Positions 16,803 to 25,689 are shown, counted from the stretch's first letter. The stretch is 55,485 nt of DNA from Methylobacterium pseudosasicola (GCF_900114535.1 NZ_FOTK01000040.1:1-55485), one strand, 5' to 3'. Notes: generated by a model from the letters alone, not told the origin. Numbers and translations are program-made.

Positions 16803-19223
16803 ATGAAATTCACCCTCTCCTGGCTTAAGGAACACCTCGACACCGAGGCTTCCCTCGACACCATCGCCGAGACGCTGACGCGGATCGGCCTTGAGGTCGA
16901 AGGCGTCGAGGACAAGGCGGCGGCGCTCAAGCCTTACGTGGTCGCCCGGATCCTGACGGCCGAGCAGCATCCCAACGCCGACCGGCTCCGAGTCTGCACC
17001 GTCGAGACCGGCGCCGGCGCGCCGGTGCAGGTGGTATGCGGTGCGCCGAACGCTCGGGCCGGCCTCGTCTCGGTCTTCGCGCCGCCCGGCACCTATGTGC
17101 CCGGCAAGAACATCACGCTGTCGGTGGGCACGATCCGCGGCGTCGAGAGCCATGGCATGCTGTGTTCGGGCGCGGAGCTCGGCCTCGGCGAGGACCATGA
17201 CGGCATCCTCGAACTCTCCGCGGACGCGCCGGTCGGCCAGGGCTACGCGCTTTATGCCGGGCTCGATGATCCGGTCATCGAGATCAACCTGACGCCGAAC
17301 CGCCCGGACTGCACCTCGGTGCACGGCATCGCCCGCGACCTCGCGGCGGCCGGGATCGGCACGCTCAAGCACGAAGCCGTGCCGGGCGTGCGGGGCGAAG
17401 GCCCCTGCCCCGTCGAGATCGAGCTGGCCTTCGAACAGGCCGACCGGCATCTCTGCCCGCTCTTCGCCCTGCGGCTGGTACGTGGCGTCAGGAACAGCCC
17501 GTCGCCGGCCTGGATGCAGGCCCGGCTGCGGGCGATCGGCCTGCGCCCGATCAACGCGCTGGTGGACATCACCAACTACGTCACCTTCGACCGCGGCCGG
17601 CCGCTGCACGTGTTCGATGCCGCCAAGGTGTCGGGCAAGCTGACGGTGCGGCGCGCGCGGGACGGCGAGAGCCTGCTGGCGCTCGACGGGCGCACCCACG
17701 CGCTCACCGACGACACGGTGGTGATCGCCGATGAGGCCGGCGTCGAATCGATCGCCGGCATCATGGGCGGCCAGGCTTCCGGCTGCGACGAGACCACCAC
17801 GGACGTGCTGATCGAATCAGCCCTCTGGGATCCGGCGAATATCGCCCAGTCGGGCCGGCGCCTCGGCATCATCACCGATGCGCGCTACCGGTTCGAGCGC
17901 GGCGTCGATCCGGCCTTCACGCTGCCTGGGCTCGACTTGGCGACCCGCCTTGTGATGGATCTCTGCGGCGGCACGCCGTCCGAAGCGAAGATCGCCGGCG
18001 AGCCACCGGAATCCGAGCGGATCATCGACTTCCCGTGGACCGAGGTGCGGCGGCTGGCCGGCATCGAGTTGCCTCGGATCGAGATTAAGCTGATTCTGGA
18101 GACGCTGGGCTTCCACATCTCCGGCACCGGCGACCGGGTGAAGGTGCTGACGCCGTCCTGGCGGCCGGACGTGGAAGGCAAGGCTGACCTCGTCGAGGAG
18201 GTCGTGCGTATCGCCGGCCTCGACCGGATCGAGCCGAAGCCCCTGCCGCGGCTCGCCGGGATCGGCCGGCCGCTGCTCACCGTGATGCAGAAGCGCACCC
18301 GCATCGCCAAACGCGCCCTGGCGAGCCGCGGGCTGATGGAGGCGGTGACCTGGTCCTTCGTCCCGCACGTGGACGCCGAGTTGTTCGGCGGCGGCGGTGC
18401 CGATCTGGTGCTGGCCAACCCGATCGCCTCGGAACTGTCGGACATGCGCCCGAGCCTCGTGCCGGGACTCCTGCGGGCGGCGCAGCGCAATGCCGACCGG
18501 GGCTACCCGGACGCGGCCCTGTTCGAGGTGGGCCAGTGCTTCGCCACGGACGAGCCGGAGGGCCAGAGCATCCGCGCCGCCGCGGTGCGCCGGAACAGCG
18601 CCACTCTGGCGGGCGCCGGGCGCCACTGGGACGGATCGGCCAAGACCGTCGATGTCTTCGACGCCAAGGCCGATGCGCTGGCGCTGCTGGGCAGCCTCGG
18701 CGTGCCGACCGGCGGCCTTCAGGTGACCGCGGGCGGGCCGTCCTGGCTCCATCCGGGCCGCTCGGGCACCCTGCGCTTCGGCCCGAAATCCGAGATCGGC
18801 TGGTTCGGCGAGGTGCATCCGCGGACCCTTCAGGCCCTCGACCTCAAGGGCAGCCTCGTGGCGTTCGAGATCGTGCTCGACGCGCTGCCGCTGCCCAAGC
18901 ACAAGCCGACCAAGGCCAAGCCCACCCTGGCTTTGTCCGAGTTCCAGCCCCTGTCCCGGGATTTCGCCTTCGTGGTCGGGCGCGACGTGCCGGCGGGCGA
19001 CATCGTCAAGGCAGCCCAGGGGGCGGAGCGCAAGCTCGTCACCGGCGTCGAGGTGTTCGACCTCTACGAGGGCACCGGCGTGCCGGAGGGTTCGAAATCG
19101 GTGGCGATCGCGGTGCGTCTGCAGCCGGTGGACCGCACCCTGACCGATGCCGAGATCGAGGCGGTGAGCGCCAAGATCGTGGCCGAGGTCTCGCGCCGGA
19201 CCGGCGCGACCCTGCGGGCCTGA
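16803..19223 (+). CDS. pheT: Phenylalanine-tRNA ligase beta subunit
   Basis: The 806-residue partner of PheS. Domain order is normal: N-terminal OB-fold tRNA-binding EMAP-like domain (about 40-150, HPNADRLRVCTVETG), B3/B4 editing domain (about 210-395), B5, catalytic-like core, and a C-terminal anticodon-binding ferredoxin-like domain (FQPLSRDFAFVVGRDVPAG to the end). Length and start MKFTLSWLKEHLDTEASL are standard. An AAGG site lies upstream of the ATG, so it can be translated independently of the inserted HEPN pair. Confidence 0.97.
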   Translation: MKFTLSWLKEHLDTEASLDTIAETLTRIGLEVEGVEDKAAALKPYVVARILTAEQHPNADRLRVCTVETGAGAPVQVVCGAPNARAGLVSVFAPPGTYVPGKNITLSVGTIRGVESHGMLCSGAELGLGEDHDGILELSADAPVGQGYALYAGLDDPVIEINLTPNRPDCTSVHGIARDLAAAGIGTLKHEAVPGVRGEGPCPVEIELAFEQADRHLCPLFALRLVRGVRNSPSPAWMQARLRAIGLRPINALVDITNYVTFDRGRPLHVFDAAKVSGKLTVRRARDGESLLALDGRTHALTDDTVVIADEAGVESIAGIMGGQASGCDETTTDVLIESALWDPANIAQSGRRLGIITDARYRFERGVDPAFTLPGLDLATRLVMDLCGGTPSEAKIAGEPPESERIIDFPWTEVRRLAGIELPRIEIKLILETLGFHISGTGDRVKVLTPSWRPDVEGKADLVEEVVRIAGLDRIEPKPLPRLAGIGRPLLTVMQKRTRIAKRALASRGLMEAVTWSFVPHVDAELFGGGGADLVLANPIASELSDMRPSLVPGLLRAAQRNADRGYPDAALFEVGQCFATDEPEGQSIRAAAVRRNSATLAGAGRHWDGSAKTVDVFDAKADALALLGSLGVPTGGLQVTAGGPSWLHPGRSGTLRFGPKSEIGWFGEVHPRTLQALDLKGSLVAFEIVLDALPLPKHKPTKAKPTLALSEFQPLSRDFAFVVGRDVPAGDIVKAAQGAERKLVTGVEVFDLYEGTGVPEGSKSVAIAVRLQPVDRTLTDAEIEAVSAKIVAEVSRRTGATLRA

Positions 19224-19233
19224 GGAGGATCGC

Positions 19234-20115
19234 ATGAGCCGAATCGCAGCGCTGATCGAAGACCTGGCGGCCTCCGAGCATCGGCCGACCAAGGCCCTGC
19301 GCGAGGCGCTGGCGCACCCGGCCGAGATCGCCGAGGCGACCCTGCCGCTGCTGGAGGCCGCGGCCAAGGGGGACGAGCTGACTCCGGAGCAGGAGAACCT
19401 GCTGTTCTGGGGTCTGCACCTCATGGCTCAGGCCCGGGACACGCGCGCCCTGGCGCCCCTCCTCAAGCTGCTCCGGCAGGACGAGGAGACGCTCGACGCG
19501 GTGCTGGGCGACGCCGTGACGGCGACCCTGTCCAAGGTCGTGACCAGCCTGTTCGACGGCGATCACCAGCCCCTGTTCCGGCTGATCCTCGACAGCACCG
19601 TCGATGACCTCACCCGCATGGCGCTGCTGTCGGCCTGCACCTTCCTGACCCTGGAGGGCCGGATCGACCGCGACGCGATGCACGCCCTGCTGGTCCGGTT
19701 CGACGAGGCGAAGGCGGCCGTCGAGGAAGGGCCGGCCTGGGTCGGCTGGGAGGAGGCGATCGCGCATCTGGGCTTCCGCGATCTCGCACCCCGCGCCGCG
19801 GCTGCCCGGGCCGACGGGCGGATCACCGACGAGATCAGCGACGCCGACTGGTTCAAGGAGGCCCTGCGCAAAGCCGAGACGAAGCCGGACGACCGGGACC
19901 GGCTCGGCCCCTACCAGTACGGTTATCTCGACGACCCGGTGGAAGCCCTCGACTGGACCGCGGAGGGCGCGGGCGAGCCGGTGCGCAACCCGTTCAAGGA
20001 TGTCGGGCGCAACGATCCCTGCCCCTGCGGCTCAGGGAAAAAATTCAAGAAGTGCTGCCTCGGCAAGGAGGAGGCGGAGGGTCCCTGGATGCCGCCTGGC
20101 GCCCTACTCGGCTGA
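19234..20115 (+). CDS. DUF1186 protein with C-terminal SEC-C motif
   Basis: A 293-residue protein beginning 10 bases after pheT. The body is helical and HEAT-like (KALREALAHPAEIAEATLPL, LLFWGLHLMAQARDTRALAP), as in DUF1186 proteins. The C-terminus carries the zinc-binding SEC-C motif NDPCPCGSGKKFKKCC (about 269-284), also found at the end of SecA, where it contacts SecB and ribosomes. Function is unknown; a role in ribosome or translocation contact is inference. It overlaps the convergent moeB-like gene by 12 bases. Confidence 0.8.
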   Translation: MSRIAALIEDLAASEHRPTKALREALAHPAEIAEATLPLLEAAAKGDELTPEQENLLFWGLHLMAQARDTRALAPLLKLLRQDEETLDAVLGDAVTATLSKVVTSLFDGDHQPLFRLILDSTVDDLTRMALLSACTFLTLEGRIDRDAMHALLVRFDEAKAAVEEGPAWVGWEEAIAHLGFRDLAPRAAAARADGRITDEISDADWFKEALRKAETKPDDRDRLGPYQYGYLDDPVEALDWTAEGAGEPVRNPFKDVGRNDPCPCGSGKKFKKCCLGKEEAEGPWMPPGALLG

Positions 20116-20883
20116 GGCGCCGCTCAGCGGGTTGTCCGGATCCCAGCCGTAGCTCAAGGTCTCGAACCGCATCGAGCGGGCATCGACCATCAGCAGGCGG
20201 CCGACCAGCGGTTCGCCGAACGCGGCGACGGCGCGGATCACCTCCATAGCCATCAGCGAGCCCATCACCCCAGCCAGCGCGCCCAGCACCCCGGCCTCGG
20301 CGCAGGCGGGCACGCTGCCCGGCGGCGGCGGGTTCGGAAACAGGCAGCGATAGGTCGGGTTCGGCTTGCCGTCGGGACCGGTCTCGTGCGCCCGGATGGT
20401 GGTGAGCGTTCCGTCGAACCGGCCGAGCGCCGCCGTCACCAGCGGACGCCTTGCGTGGAAGCAGGCATCCGAGACCGCGTAGCGTGTCGCGAAATTGTCG
20501 GAGCCGTCGGCGACGAGGTCATAGCCCGCGATCAGGTCGACGGCGTTGTCCGGCGTGATGCGGAACGGGTGCGGGACTACTTCCACATGCGGATTGAGCC
20601 GCGCCACCGCCTCGGCCGCGCTCTCGACCTTGGGTCGGCCGAGATCCGGCGTGCCGTGGATCACCTGACGCTGGAGGTTCGAGAGCGAGACGGTGTCGTC
20701 GTCCACGATGCCGATCGTGCCGATGCCGGCCGCCGCGAGATACTGGATCAGCGGCGCGCCGAGCCCCCCTGCCCCGATGACCAACACCCGGGCCGCCTTG
20801 AGGCGCGCCTGCCCGGGGCCGCCGACCTCGGCCAGGACGAGGTGGCGTGCGTAGCGTTCGATCTCGTCGGGAGCCAGGGCCAT
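20104..20883 (-). CDS. moeB: MoeB/ThiF family adenylyltransferase
   Basis: A 259-residue E1-like enzyme that adenylates the C-terminal glycine of a ubiquitin-fold sulphur carrier (MoaD or ThiS). The Rossmann nucleotide-binding motif GAGGLGAPLIQYLAAAGIG lies at about 37-55, followed by DDDTVSLSNLQRQVIH with the ATP-binding Asp, Asn and Arg residues. A Cys-containing segment (YRCLFPNPPPPGSVPAC) follows. There is no C-terminal rhodanese domain. The gene context does not decide between molybdopterin and thiamine synthesis; moeB is the usual label. Confidence 0.85.
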   Translation of the reverse strand: MALAPDEIERYARHLVLAEVGGPGQARLKAARVLVIGAGGLGAPLIQYLAAAGIGTIGIVDDDTVSLSNLQRQVIHGTPDLGRPKVESAAEAVARLNPHVEVVPHPFRITPDNAVDLIAGYDLVADGSDNFATRYAVSDACFHARRPLVTAALGRFDGTLTTIRAHETGPDGKPNPTYRCLFPNPPPPGSVPACAEAGVLGALAGVMGSLMAMEVIRAVAAFGEPLVGRLLMVDARSMRFETLSYGWDPDNPLSGASAE

Positions 20884-20980
20884 GGGGAGGAGATAGTCGC
20901 CCGAACGTCGCGACGGAAGCGCCGGACACGCAAACGCCGCCCCGGTCAGGAGGCGGCGTGAACGGCGATTCGGAACCGGA

Positions 20981-21523
20981 TCAGCGCGGAGCCAGGATCA
21001 TGATCATCTGGCGGCCTTCGAGCATCGGCTCGCTTTCCACCTTGGCGATCTCGGCGGTCTCGGTCTTCACGCGCTCCAGGAGGCGCAGGCCGATATCCTG
21101 GTGAGCCATCTCACGACCGCGGAAGCGCAGGGTCACCTTGACCTTGTCGCCTTCCTCGAAGAAGCGGTGCACCGACTTCATCTTGGTGTCGTAATCGTGC
21201 TTGTCGATGCCGGGGCGGAGCTTGATCTCCTTGACCTCGACGGTCTTCTGCCGCTTGCGCGCCTCGTTCTGCTTCTTCTGCTCGTTGAAGCGGAAGCGCC
21301 CGTAATCGAGCAGCTTGCAGACGGGCGGCACCGAGTTCGGCGCGATCTCCACGAGATCGAGGCCGGCTTCCTCAGCGAGGGTCAGCGCGTCGAAGAAGGG
21401 GACGACGCCGCGGTTCTGCCCGGTATCGTCGATCAGCTGCACTTCCCGCACCCCGCGGATGTCGCGGTTGGCGCGCGGCCCGTCCTTCTGCGGGGCCGGC
21501 ATGGCTCTCATCGGTCTACGAAT
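20981..21523 (-). CDS. infC: Translation initiation factor IF-3, AUU start
   Basis: Binds the 30S subunit and checks start-codon pairing. The 180-residue protein has an N-terminal domain from NRDIRGVREVQLID, a lysine-rich linker (FNEQKKQNEARKRQKTVEVK) and a C-terminal domain (IKLRPGIDKHDYDTKMKS). I chose ATT at 21523 as start: AGGAG lies nine bases upstream, and the product begins (I/M)RRPMRAMPAPQKDGP. AUU initiation of infC is known in E. coli as autoregulation, because IF-3 itself rejects non-canonical starts. The gene is separated from rpmI-rplT here. The open frame extends to a TTG at 21544, but that would put the ribosome site inside the gene. Confidence 0.95.
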   Translation of the reverse strand: MRRPMRAMPAPQKDGPRANRDIRGVREVQLIDDTGQNRGVVPFFDALTLAEEAGLDLVEIAPNSVPPVCKLLDYGRFRFNEQKKQNEARKRQKTVEVKEIKLRPGIDKHDYDTKMKSVHRFFEEGDKVKVTLRFRGREMAHQDIGLRLLERVKTETAEIAKVESEPMLEGRQMIMILAPR

Positions 21524-21740
21524 GGCTTCGGTCTCCTGCTGCAACGACGAAACGGCGGATCGGACGACCCGTTCCGTGGATCTCCTGACCGCCAGCCGCT
21601 CCGGTCTCTCCCGGACATACTACGTTGGAGGAAGCCCGGCCAGAGTCAACGGGGTGTCGGCGCGCGGCGCGAAAGAATCGGCATCGCGTTGAAACGCCGG
21701 CTTACTTTCCCGGCGCCGGCCACCGCGGCATTCGTCCCCA

Positions 21741-23027
21741 TCAGGGGCGGCGTCCGAGCAGGTGCGCGTAGACAGCCAGCGTATCGCCGGTCATGCGCTC
21801 CAACGAAAAGTTCGCCTCGACATGGGCGCGGCCGCGCCGCACGAGCGCGTCCCGGGCGCTGGCGCCGAGCGATAGGGCCTCGGTCAGGGCCGCGGCGAGC
21901 GCGCCGGCATCGCCGGGCGGCACGCGCCAGCCGGTGCGCTGGCTGGCCGAGACATCCGGCGGCGCCAGGACCGTCTCGGGGACGGCCCCGAGATCGGAGA
22001 CGACCACGGGCGTGCCGAGCGCCTGCGCCTCCACGGCCGAGCGGCCGAACGCCTCGGGCTCCACGGAGGGCACGGCGACCACGGAGGCCGCCCGGAATGC
22101 CGCCGGCATATCGGTGCAATGGCCGACACGGCGGACGATGCCGCCGAGGCCGCGGGCGGCGATCAGCGCATCGAGCTCGCGCTCGTAGGAGGCCCGGCCC
22201 TGCGGATCGCCGGCGAGCACCACGGCAAGGTCCGGAACGCCCCGGTCGCGCATCTGCGCGGCGGCGTCGATCAGGACCCGGTGCCCCTTCCAGGCGGTGA
22301 GCCGAGCCGCCAGCAGGATCACCCGCTCGTGCGGCGCCACGTTCCAGGCCCGGCGCAGGGCCTCGACCCGGCCGGCGCCGACCGACACCGGATTGAAGAC
22401 GGCGAGATCCGTGCCCCGGTGGATCACCCGCACCCGGTCGCCGGCCTGCTCGGCATGGAGCCGGTGGATCAGGTCCGCGGTGTAGCGCGAATTGGCGATC
22501 ACCACGTCGCCCCGGGCCATCACCGAATTGTACAGCACCTTCACGCCGGTGCGGCCGGAATAGCTGCCGTGATAGGTGGTCACGAAGGGAAGCCCGAGGC
22601 GCCGGGCGGCGCCGAGTGCCACCCAGGCCGGGGCCCGCGACCGGGCGTGGATGATCTGCACGCCCTCGCGCCGGCACAGGGCCATGAGCCGCACGACGTT
22701 CAAGGCCATGCGGGCCGGGTTCTTTGAGGCGGCCGGGAAGCGCAGCCAGTGGCCGCCCTTGGCCTGAAGCTCGCCGATCAGGCGCCCGCCCTCGGTGGCG
22801 ACCAGCGCCCGGGCGCCCACCGCCGCAAGGGCGGCGGCCACGTCCACCGTGGTCCGCTCGGCACCGCCGGCATCGAGCTCCGGGATGATCTGCAGCACCC
22901 GGGCGCCCGCGAGAACATTGATTTCGGCGGGGAAGCTCGACAGGCCGTGCGTCACATCACCCATCCGCCCGCGATCGGCGAGGAAGCGCAAGCCTCCCGC
23001 CGGCATCTGCACCGTGCTCGTACCCAT
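21741..23027 (-). CDS. GT4 family glycosyltransferase, probable cell-surface polysaccharide
   Basis: A 428-residue GT-B glycosyltransferase. The N-terminal domain includes VLQIIPELDAGGAERTTVDV (about 44-63), the glycine-rich acceptor loop typical of lipopolysaccharide transferases, and HARSRAPAWVALGAARRLGL. The donor domain includes LLAARLTAWKGHRVLIDAA and the nucleotide-sugar EX7E motif in VEPEAFGRSAVEAQALGTPV. It lies downstream of infC on the same strand with no other sugar genes nearby. The start at 23027 is uncertain; MGDVTHGLSS, 21 codons in, is an alternative because neither has a strong ribosome site. Confidence 0.82.
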   Translation of the reverse strand: MGTSTVQMPAGGLRFLADRGRMGDVTHGLSSFPAEINVLAGARVLQIIPELDAGGAERTTVDVAAALAAVGARALVATEGGRLIGELQAKGGHWLRFPAASKNPARMALNVVRLMALCRREGVQIIHARSRAPAWVALGAARRLGLPFVTTYHGSYSGRTGVKVLYNSVMARGDVVIANSRYTADLIHRLHAEQAGDRVRVIHRGTDLAVFNPVSVGAGRVEALRRAWNVAPHERVILLAARLTAWKGHRVLIDAAAQMRDRGVPDLAVVLAGDPQGRASYERELDALIAARGLGGIVRRVGHCTDMPAAFRAASVVAVPSVEPEAFGRSAVEAQALGTPVVVSDLGAVPETVLAPPDVSASQRTGWRVPPGDAGALAAALTEALSLGASARDALVRRGRAHVEANFSLERMTGDTLAVYAHLLGRRP

Positions 23028-23134
23028 TGCCCCAGCATCGCGGTCGCGCTTTACGGTCCGGTAAACGGAGGTTGAAGCCGACCCGGTCAGGGAAGGACTT
23101 CTCCAAGTTCGATAGTGGCCTAACGGAGCGATCG

Positions 23135-23902
23135 ATGACCGATACAGGGCCGAATTTCATCAGCGTCGGCGAAGGAGCCGCCGCGCGGCAGATTGCCGTA
23201 CGGGTGCGCGAGGGCGCCGGGCCGCCCGTCATCTGGCTCGGGGGATTCCGCTCCGACATGACCGCCACCAAGGCGACGGCCCTCGACACCTGGGCCGCCG
23301 AGCAGAAGCGCGCTTTGGTCCGGTTCGATTATGCCGGCCACGGCGCATCCGGCGGAAACTTCGCCGATTGCACAATCTCGTCCTGGCTCGAAGACGCGCA
23401 GGCGGTCCTGGCGCACTACGTCATCGAGCCGCCGATCCTGGTCGGCTCGTCGATGGGCGGATGGATCGCCTCCCTGGTCGCGCGGGATCGCGCGGCACGC
23501 GGTCATAAGACCGCGGGGCTTGTCCTGATCGCCCCGGCGCTTGATTTCACCGAGGACCTGATCTGGTCGCAGCTCGATGAGCCGGCGCGCGCCGCTCTGA
23601 CGCGCGATGGAGTCCTGCGCAGGCCGAGCGATTACGCGCCCGAGCCCGATCCGATCACCTTAGCGCTGATCGAGGATGGCCGCCGGAACAGGCTGCTGGA
23701 ACGCCCGTTCGATCCGGCCTGCCCGGTCCACATCCTGCAAGGCATGCGCGACCCGGATGTGCCCTACGCGCACGCCCTGAAGACGGTCGGCCGGCTCCCA
23801 GCCGAGGGCACCGTGCTCACGCTGATCGCGGATGGCGACCACCGCCTGTCACGGCCGCAGGATATCGCGCGGCTCGTGGCGGCGGTGGCGGGGATCGCCT
23901 GA
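23135..23902 (+). CDS. Alpha/beta hydrolase
   Basis: A 255-residue soluble hydrolase. The nucleophile elbow GSSMGGWIAS carries the catalytic Ser (about residue 108). RFDYAGHGASGGNFADCTIS follows the typical post-beta4 loop, an acid lies around GMRDPDVPYAHA, and the His is in DGDHRLSRPQDI near the C-terminus. The spacing resembles the ABHD10-like thioesterase group. Substrate unknown. Its stop codon lies in a small hairpin shared with the convergent DUF1150 gene. Confidence 0.82.
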   Translation: MTDTGPNFISVGEGAAARQIAVRVREGAGPPVIWLGGFRSDMTATKATALDTWAAEQKRALVRFDYAGHGASGGNFADCTISSWLEDAQAVLAHYVIEPPILVGSSMGGWIASLVARDRAARGHKTAGLVLIAPALDFTEDLIWSQLDEPARAALTRDGVLRRPSDYAPEPDPITLALIEDGRRNRLLERPFDPACPVHILQGMRDPDVPYAHALKTVGRLPAEGTVLTLIADGDHRLSRPQDIARLVAAVAGIA

Positions 23903-23915
23903 CCCACAGGGGTCA
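23900..23915. terminator. Small convergent hairpin containing both stop codons
   Basis: TGACCC, loop ACAG, GGGTCA. The left arm contains the hydrolase TGA and the right arm the complement of the DUF1150 stop. Six base pairs with no T tract make it at best a weak bidirectional terminator. Confidence 0.35.
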
Positions 23916-24197
23916 GTGCAGGCTGACGGCGTGGAGGTCCTGGGCGACCGCATTGGCCAGCACCACGTCCCGGGAATCCGCCAGCATGATCGGCTCGCCG
24001 CTTGCCGAAAGCAGGGCGAACAGGTCGAGGCCGGGCATCAGGTCCGGCGCCTGCGGGAACAGGCGGCGCACCTCGTCGGACCGGATCGGCCGGACGTAGG
24101 CGATGTGGCCCTCGCCGAGGGCGGCGAGATCGGCCGGGTTGAACTCGGTCGGGTCGAGATCGGCGGGGGTCAGGGGCGATGCGTTCAAGTTCGTCAT
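23913..24197 (-). CDS. DUF1150 family protein
   Basis: A 94-residue protein: a Pro/Asp/Asn-rich N-terminus, then LGEGHIAYVRPIRSDEVRRL and ALLSASGEPIMLADSRDVVL, the conserved core of DUF1150. This family is restricted mainly to alphaproteobacteria and is commonly next to small heat shock proteins, as here. AGGAGGG lies just upstream of the ATG. Function unknown; it probably belongs to the heat-shock unit. Confidence 0.85.
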   Translation of the reverse strand: MTNLNASPLTPADLDPTEFNPADLAALGEGHIAYVRPIRSDEVRRLFPQAPDLMPGLDLFALLSASGEPIMLADSRDVVLANAVAQDLHAVSLH

Positions 24198-24345
24198 GTC
24201 TTGCCCTCCTGGGGTGGCAGAGCGTCTACCTCCGGTCCCGGAGGCACCGGCGGTTCCATCCTGATGTGGGGATCTCCGGCGCCCAATCAATCGACCTATG
24301 GCATCGTCGCGCAGGGTCCAGACTGACCTTGCAATCGCGACCGAT

Positions 24346-24774
24346 CTAGCCTCGGGCGCCGATATCGATCTTGCGCACGATCCGGTCGGGCTCGGGCCGG
24401 ACGAGATCGATCGAGAGCAGACCGTTGGCGAGGTCCGCGCCCAGAACCTCCATGCCGTCGGCCAGAAGGAACGTGCGCTGGAACTGCCGCGCCGCAATGC
24501 CGCGGTGCAGGAAGTGCCGCTCGCGCTCCTCGACCTGCCGGCCGCGGACCACCAGTTGGCTGTCCTCCAGCATCACGTCGAGTTGATCGCGGGTGAACCC
24601 GGCCACCGCCAGGGTGATGCGCAGGCGCTCGGGCTCCCGCTCGGTGCGGGGCAGCCGCTCGATATTGTAGGGCGGATAGCCGTCGTTGGCGCCCTTGGCG
24701 ACCCGATCGAGGGCCTGCTCGATCTCGTCGAAGCCGAGCAGGAACGGATGCCCGAAGGGCGAGGGTCGAGTCAT
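24346..24774 (-). CDS. Hsp20 family small heat shock protein
   Basis: A 142-residue ATP-independent holdase chaperone. The alpha-crystallin domain spans about residues 35-130 (PPYNIERLPRTEREPERLRI to GLLSIDLVRPEP). N-terminal FGHPFLLGFDEIEQALDRV is typical of the IbpA-like class. I chose the ATG at 24774 because GAGGA lies 10-15 bases upstream. An ATG at 24786 overlaps that site. It is preceded by a sigma-32-like promoter and a candidate RNA thermometer. DUF1150 follows after 148 bases. Confidence 0.92.
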   Translation of the reverse strand: MTRPSPFGHPFLLGFDEIEQALDRVAKGANDGYPPYNIERLPRTEREPERLRITLAVAGFTRDQLDVMLEDSQLVVRGRQVEERERHFLHRGIAARQFQRTFLLADGMEVLGADLANGLLSIDLVRPEPDRIVRKIDIGARG

Positions 24775-24783
24775 TGCGGCCGT

Positions 24784-24799
24784 CATCCTCACAGCGAGG
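24784..24799 (-). promoter_or_regulatory. Candidate ROSE-type RNA thermometer hairpin
   Basis: On the minus strand, the hsp20 leader has UCGCU immediately followed by GUGAGGA. ROSE thermometers in Rhizobiales use a U-Y-G-C-U motif a few bases ahead of the ribosome site to pair with AGGA. CCTC/GAGG also forms a small stem here. The predicted leader of about 125 bases is long enough for a ROSE element, but I could not fold it. Confidence 0.35.
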
Positions 24800-24907
24800 C
24801 CTCCGACCCTGGGACTAGCCGCAGCCCCGGATCTCCGAGCACCTCGACACCATGGAGCCCGCACAAGACAGCGCTCCACCGGTCGGAACGCCGCCGGTAA
24901 CACGGAG

Positions 24908-24936
24908 ATATGGCCGAGGGGGCCAACCCCATCAAG
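24908..24936 (-). promoter_or_regulatory. Sigma-32 (RpoH)-like promoter of hsp20
   Basis: Minus strand: CTTGAT, 17 bases, CCATAT. This is close to the alphaproteobacterial RpoH pattern (CTTGAC, 16-17 bases, CTATAT). It points at hsp20, about 130 bases away. Confidence 0.55.
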
Positions 24937-24983
24937 GGAACGGGTTAATTTCGTCCCACGATCACTATTCGCACCTGGCGAGA

Positions 24984-25041
24984 CCCGGCATGCGGGATGT
25001 TTCGGCATATCATGCCGGGATGTTTCAGCAAGAGCCGAAAC
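24984..25041. repeat. Nested inverted and direct repeats upstream of hsp20
   Basis: CCCGGCATG (24984-24992) and CATGCCGGG (25011-25019) are exact inverse complements. GGGATGTTTC occurs twice (24994-25003, 25017-25026), 23 bases apart. GTTTCGGC (24999-25006) is complementary to GCCGAAAC (25034-25041). The cluster lies between the divergent hsp20 and 25198 genes and looks like a multi-site operator. No regulator is identified. Confidence 0.5.
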
Positions 25042-25197
25042 AGCTACGCTTGGGTCTAACAGTTTGGAACTACTCTGATTTTCTCGCCGGCTCTTGATCC
25101 CGGCAGCCAGCGTGGCTACTGCCCCCGCTGGCGATTGTCCGGCCTGGACGGGCGCGCGCCAACTATTCCCGACCCTGACGGGATCAGCGGAGCCCCG

Positions 25198-25689
25198 ATG
25201 AGCGCGCCTTCGAGTCCGGCAAGTCATGCGGCGATGCAGCGTGTCGTCGACGTGTGCGGCGACGAGGCCGATATCCTGGCGTTGTCGGTCGCCCGATTCG
25301 TGGCCGCCGGCTACATGACCAGCGACGTCGCCTGCTGGAATGCCGCCTTCGACGGCGCCGAGCAATTGCTCGGACCGGCGGAGGGTTGTCGATTCGTCGC
25401 CAGCGTGGTCGCGATCGTCCGGGCGCTCCGGGCGGAGCGCGAGGATGATTGGTCGTTCATGCCGGCGAGCTGCTGCCGGGTCACCGGCCACGAATGCGCC
25501 CTGGTGGCGCTGATCGGCCGGGGCCGGCGCCGGCTCTGGGCGGATTTGGAAGAGGCCGCGGCCGAGATCACCGGTCGCGACGCGGCGCCCCGTCTAGTCG
25601 CGGCGGTGCGGGCCGCGGTCGCCACCCTCGATGCGGCGGCCGAACGTCTGGCACCCGCGACCTGCCCGCACAGGGTCGTGCTTCACTGA
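25198..25689 (+). CDS. Uncharacterised helical protein
   Basis: A 163-residue, mostly helical, cytoplasmic-looking protein with no family I recognise. Notable are a Cys cluster in MPASCCRVTGHECALVAL (about 87-104), an N-terminal region with Cys (VVDVCGDEADILALSVARF) and an alanine-rich C-terminal helix. The ATG at 25198 was chosen over one 21 codons upstream, whose extension is low-complexity. The repeat cluster at 24984-25041 lies upstream. The exported-protein gene follows after 60 bases and may be co-transcribed. Confidence 0.6.
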   Translation: MSAPSSPASHAAMQRVVDVCGDEADILALSVARFVAAGYMTSDVACWNAAFDGAEQLLGPAEGCRFVASVVAIVRALRAEREDDWSFMPASCCRVTGHECALVALIGRGRRRLWADLEEAAAEITGRDAAPRLVAAVRAAVATLDAAAERLAPATCPHRVVLH

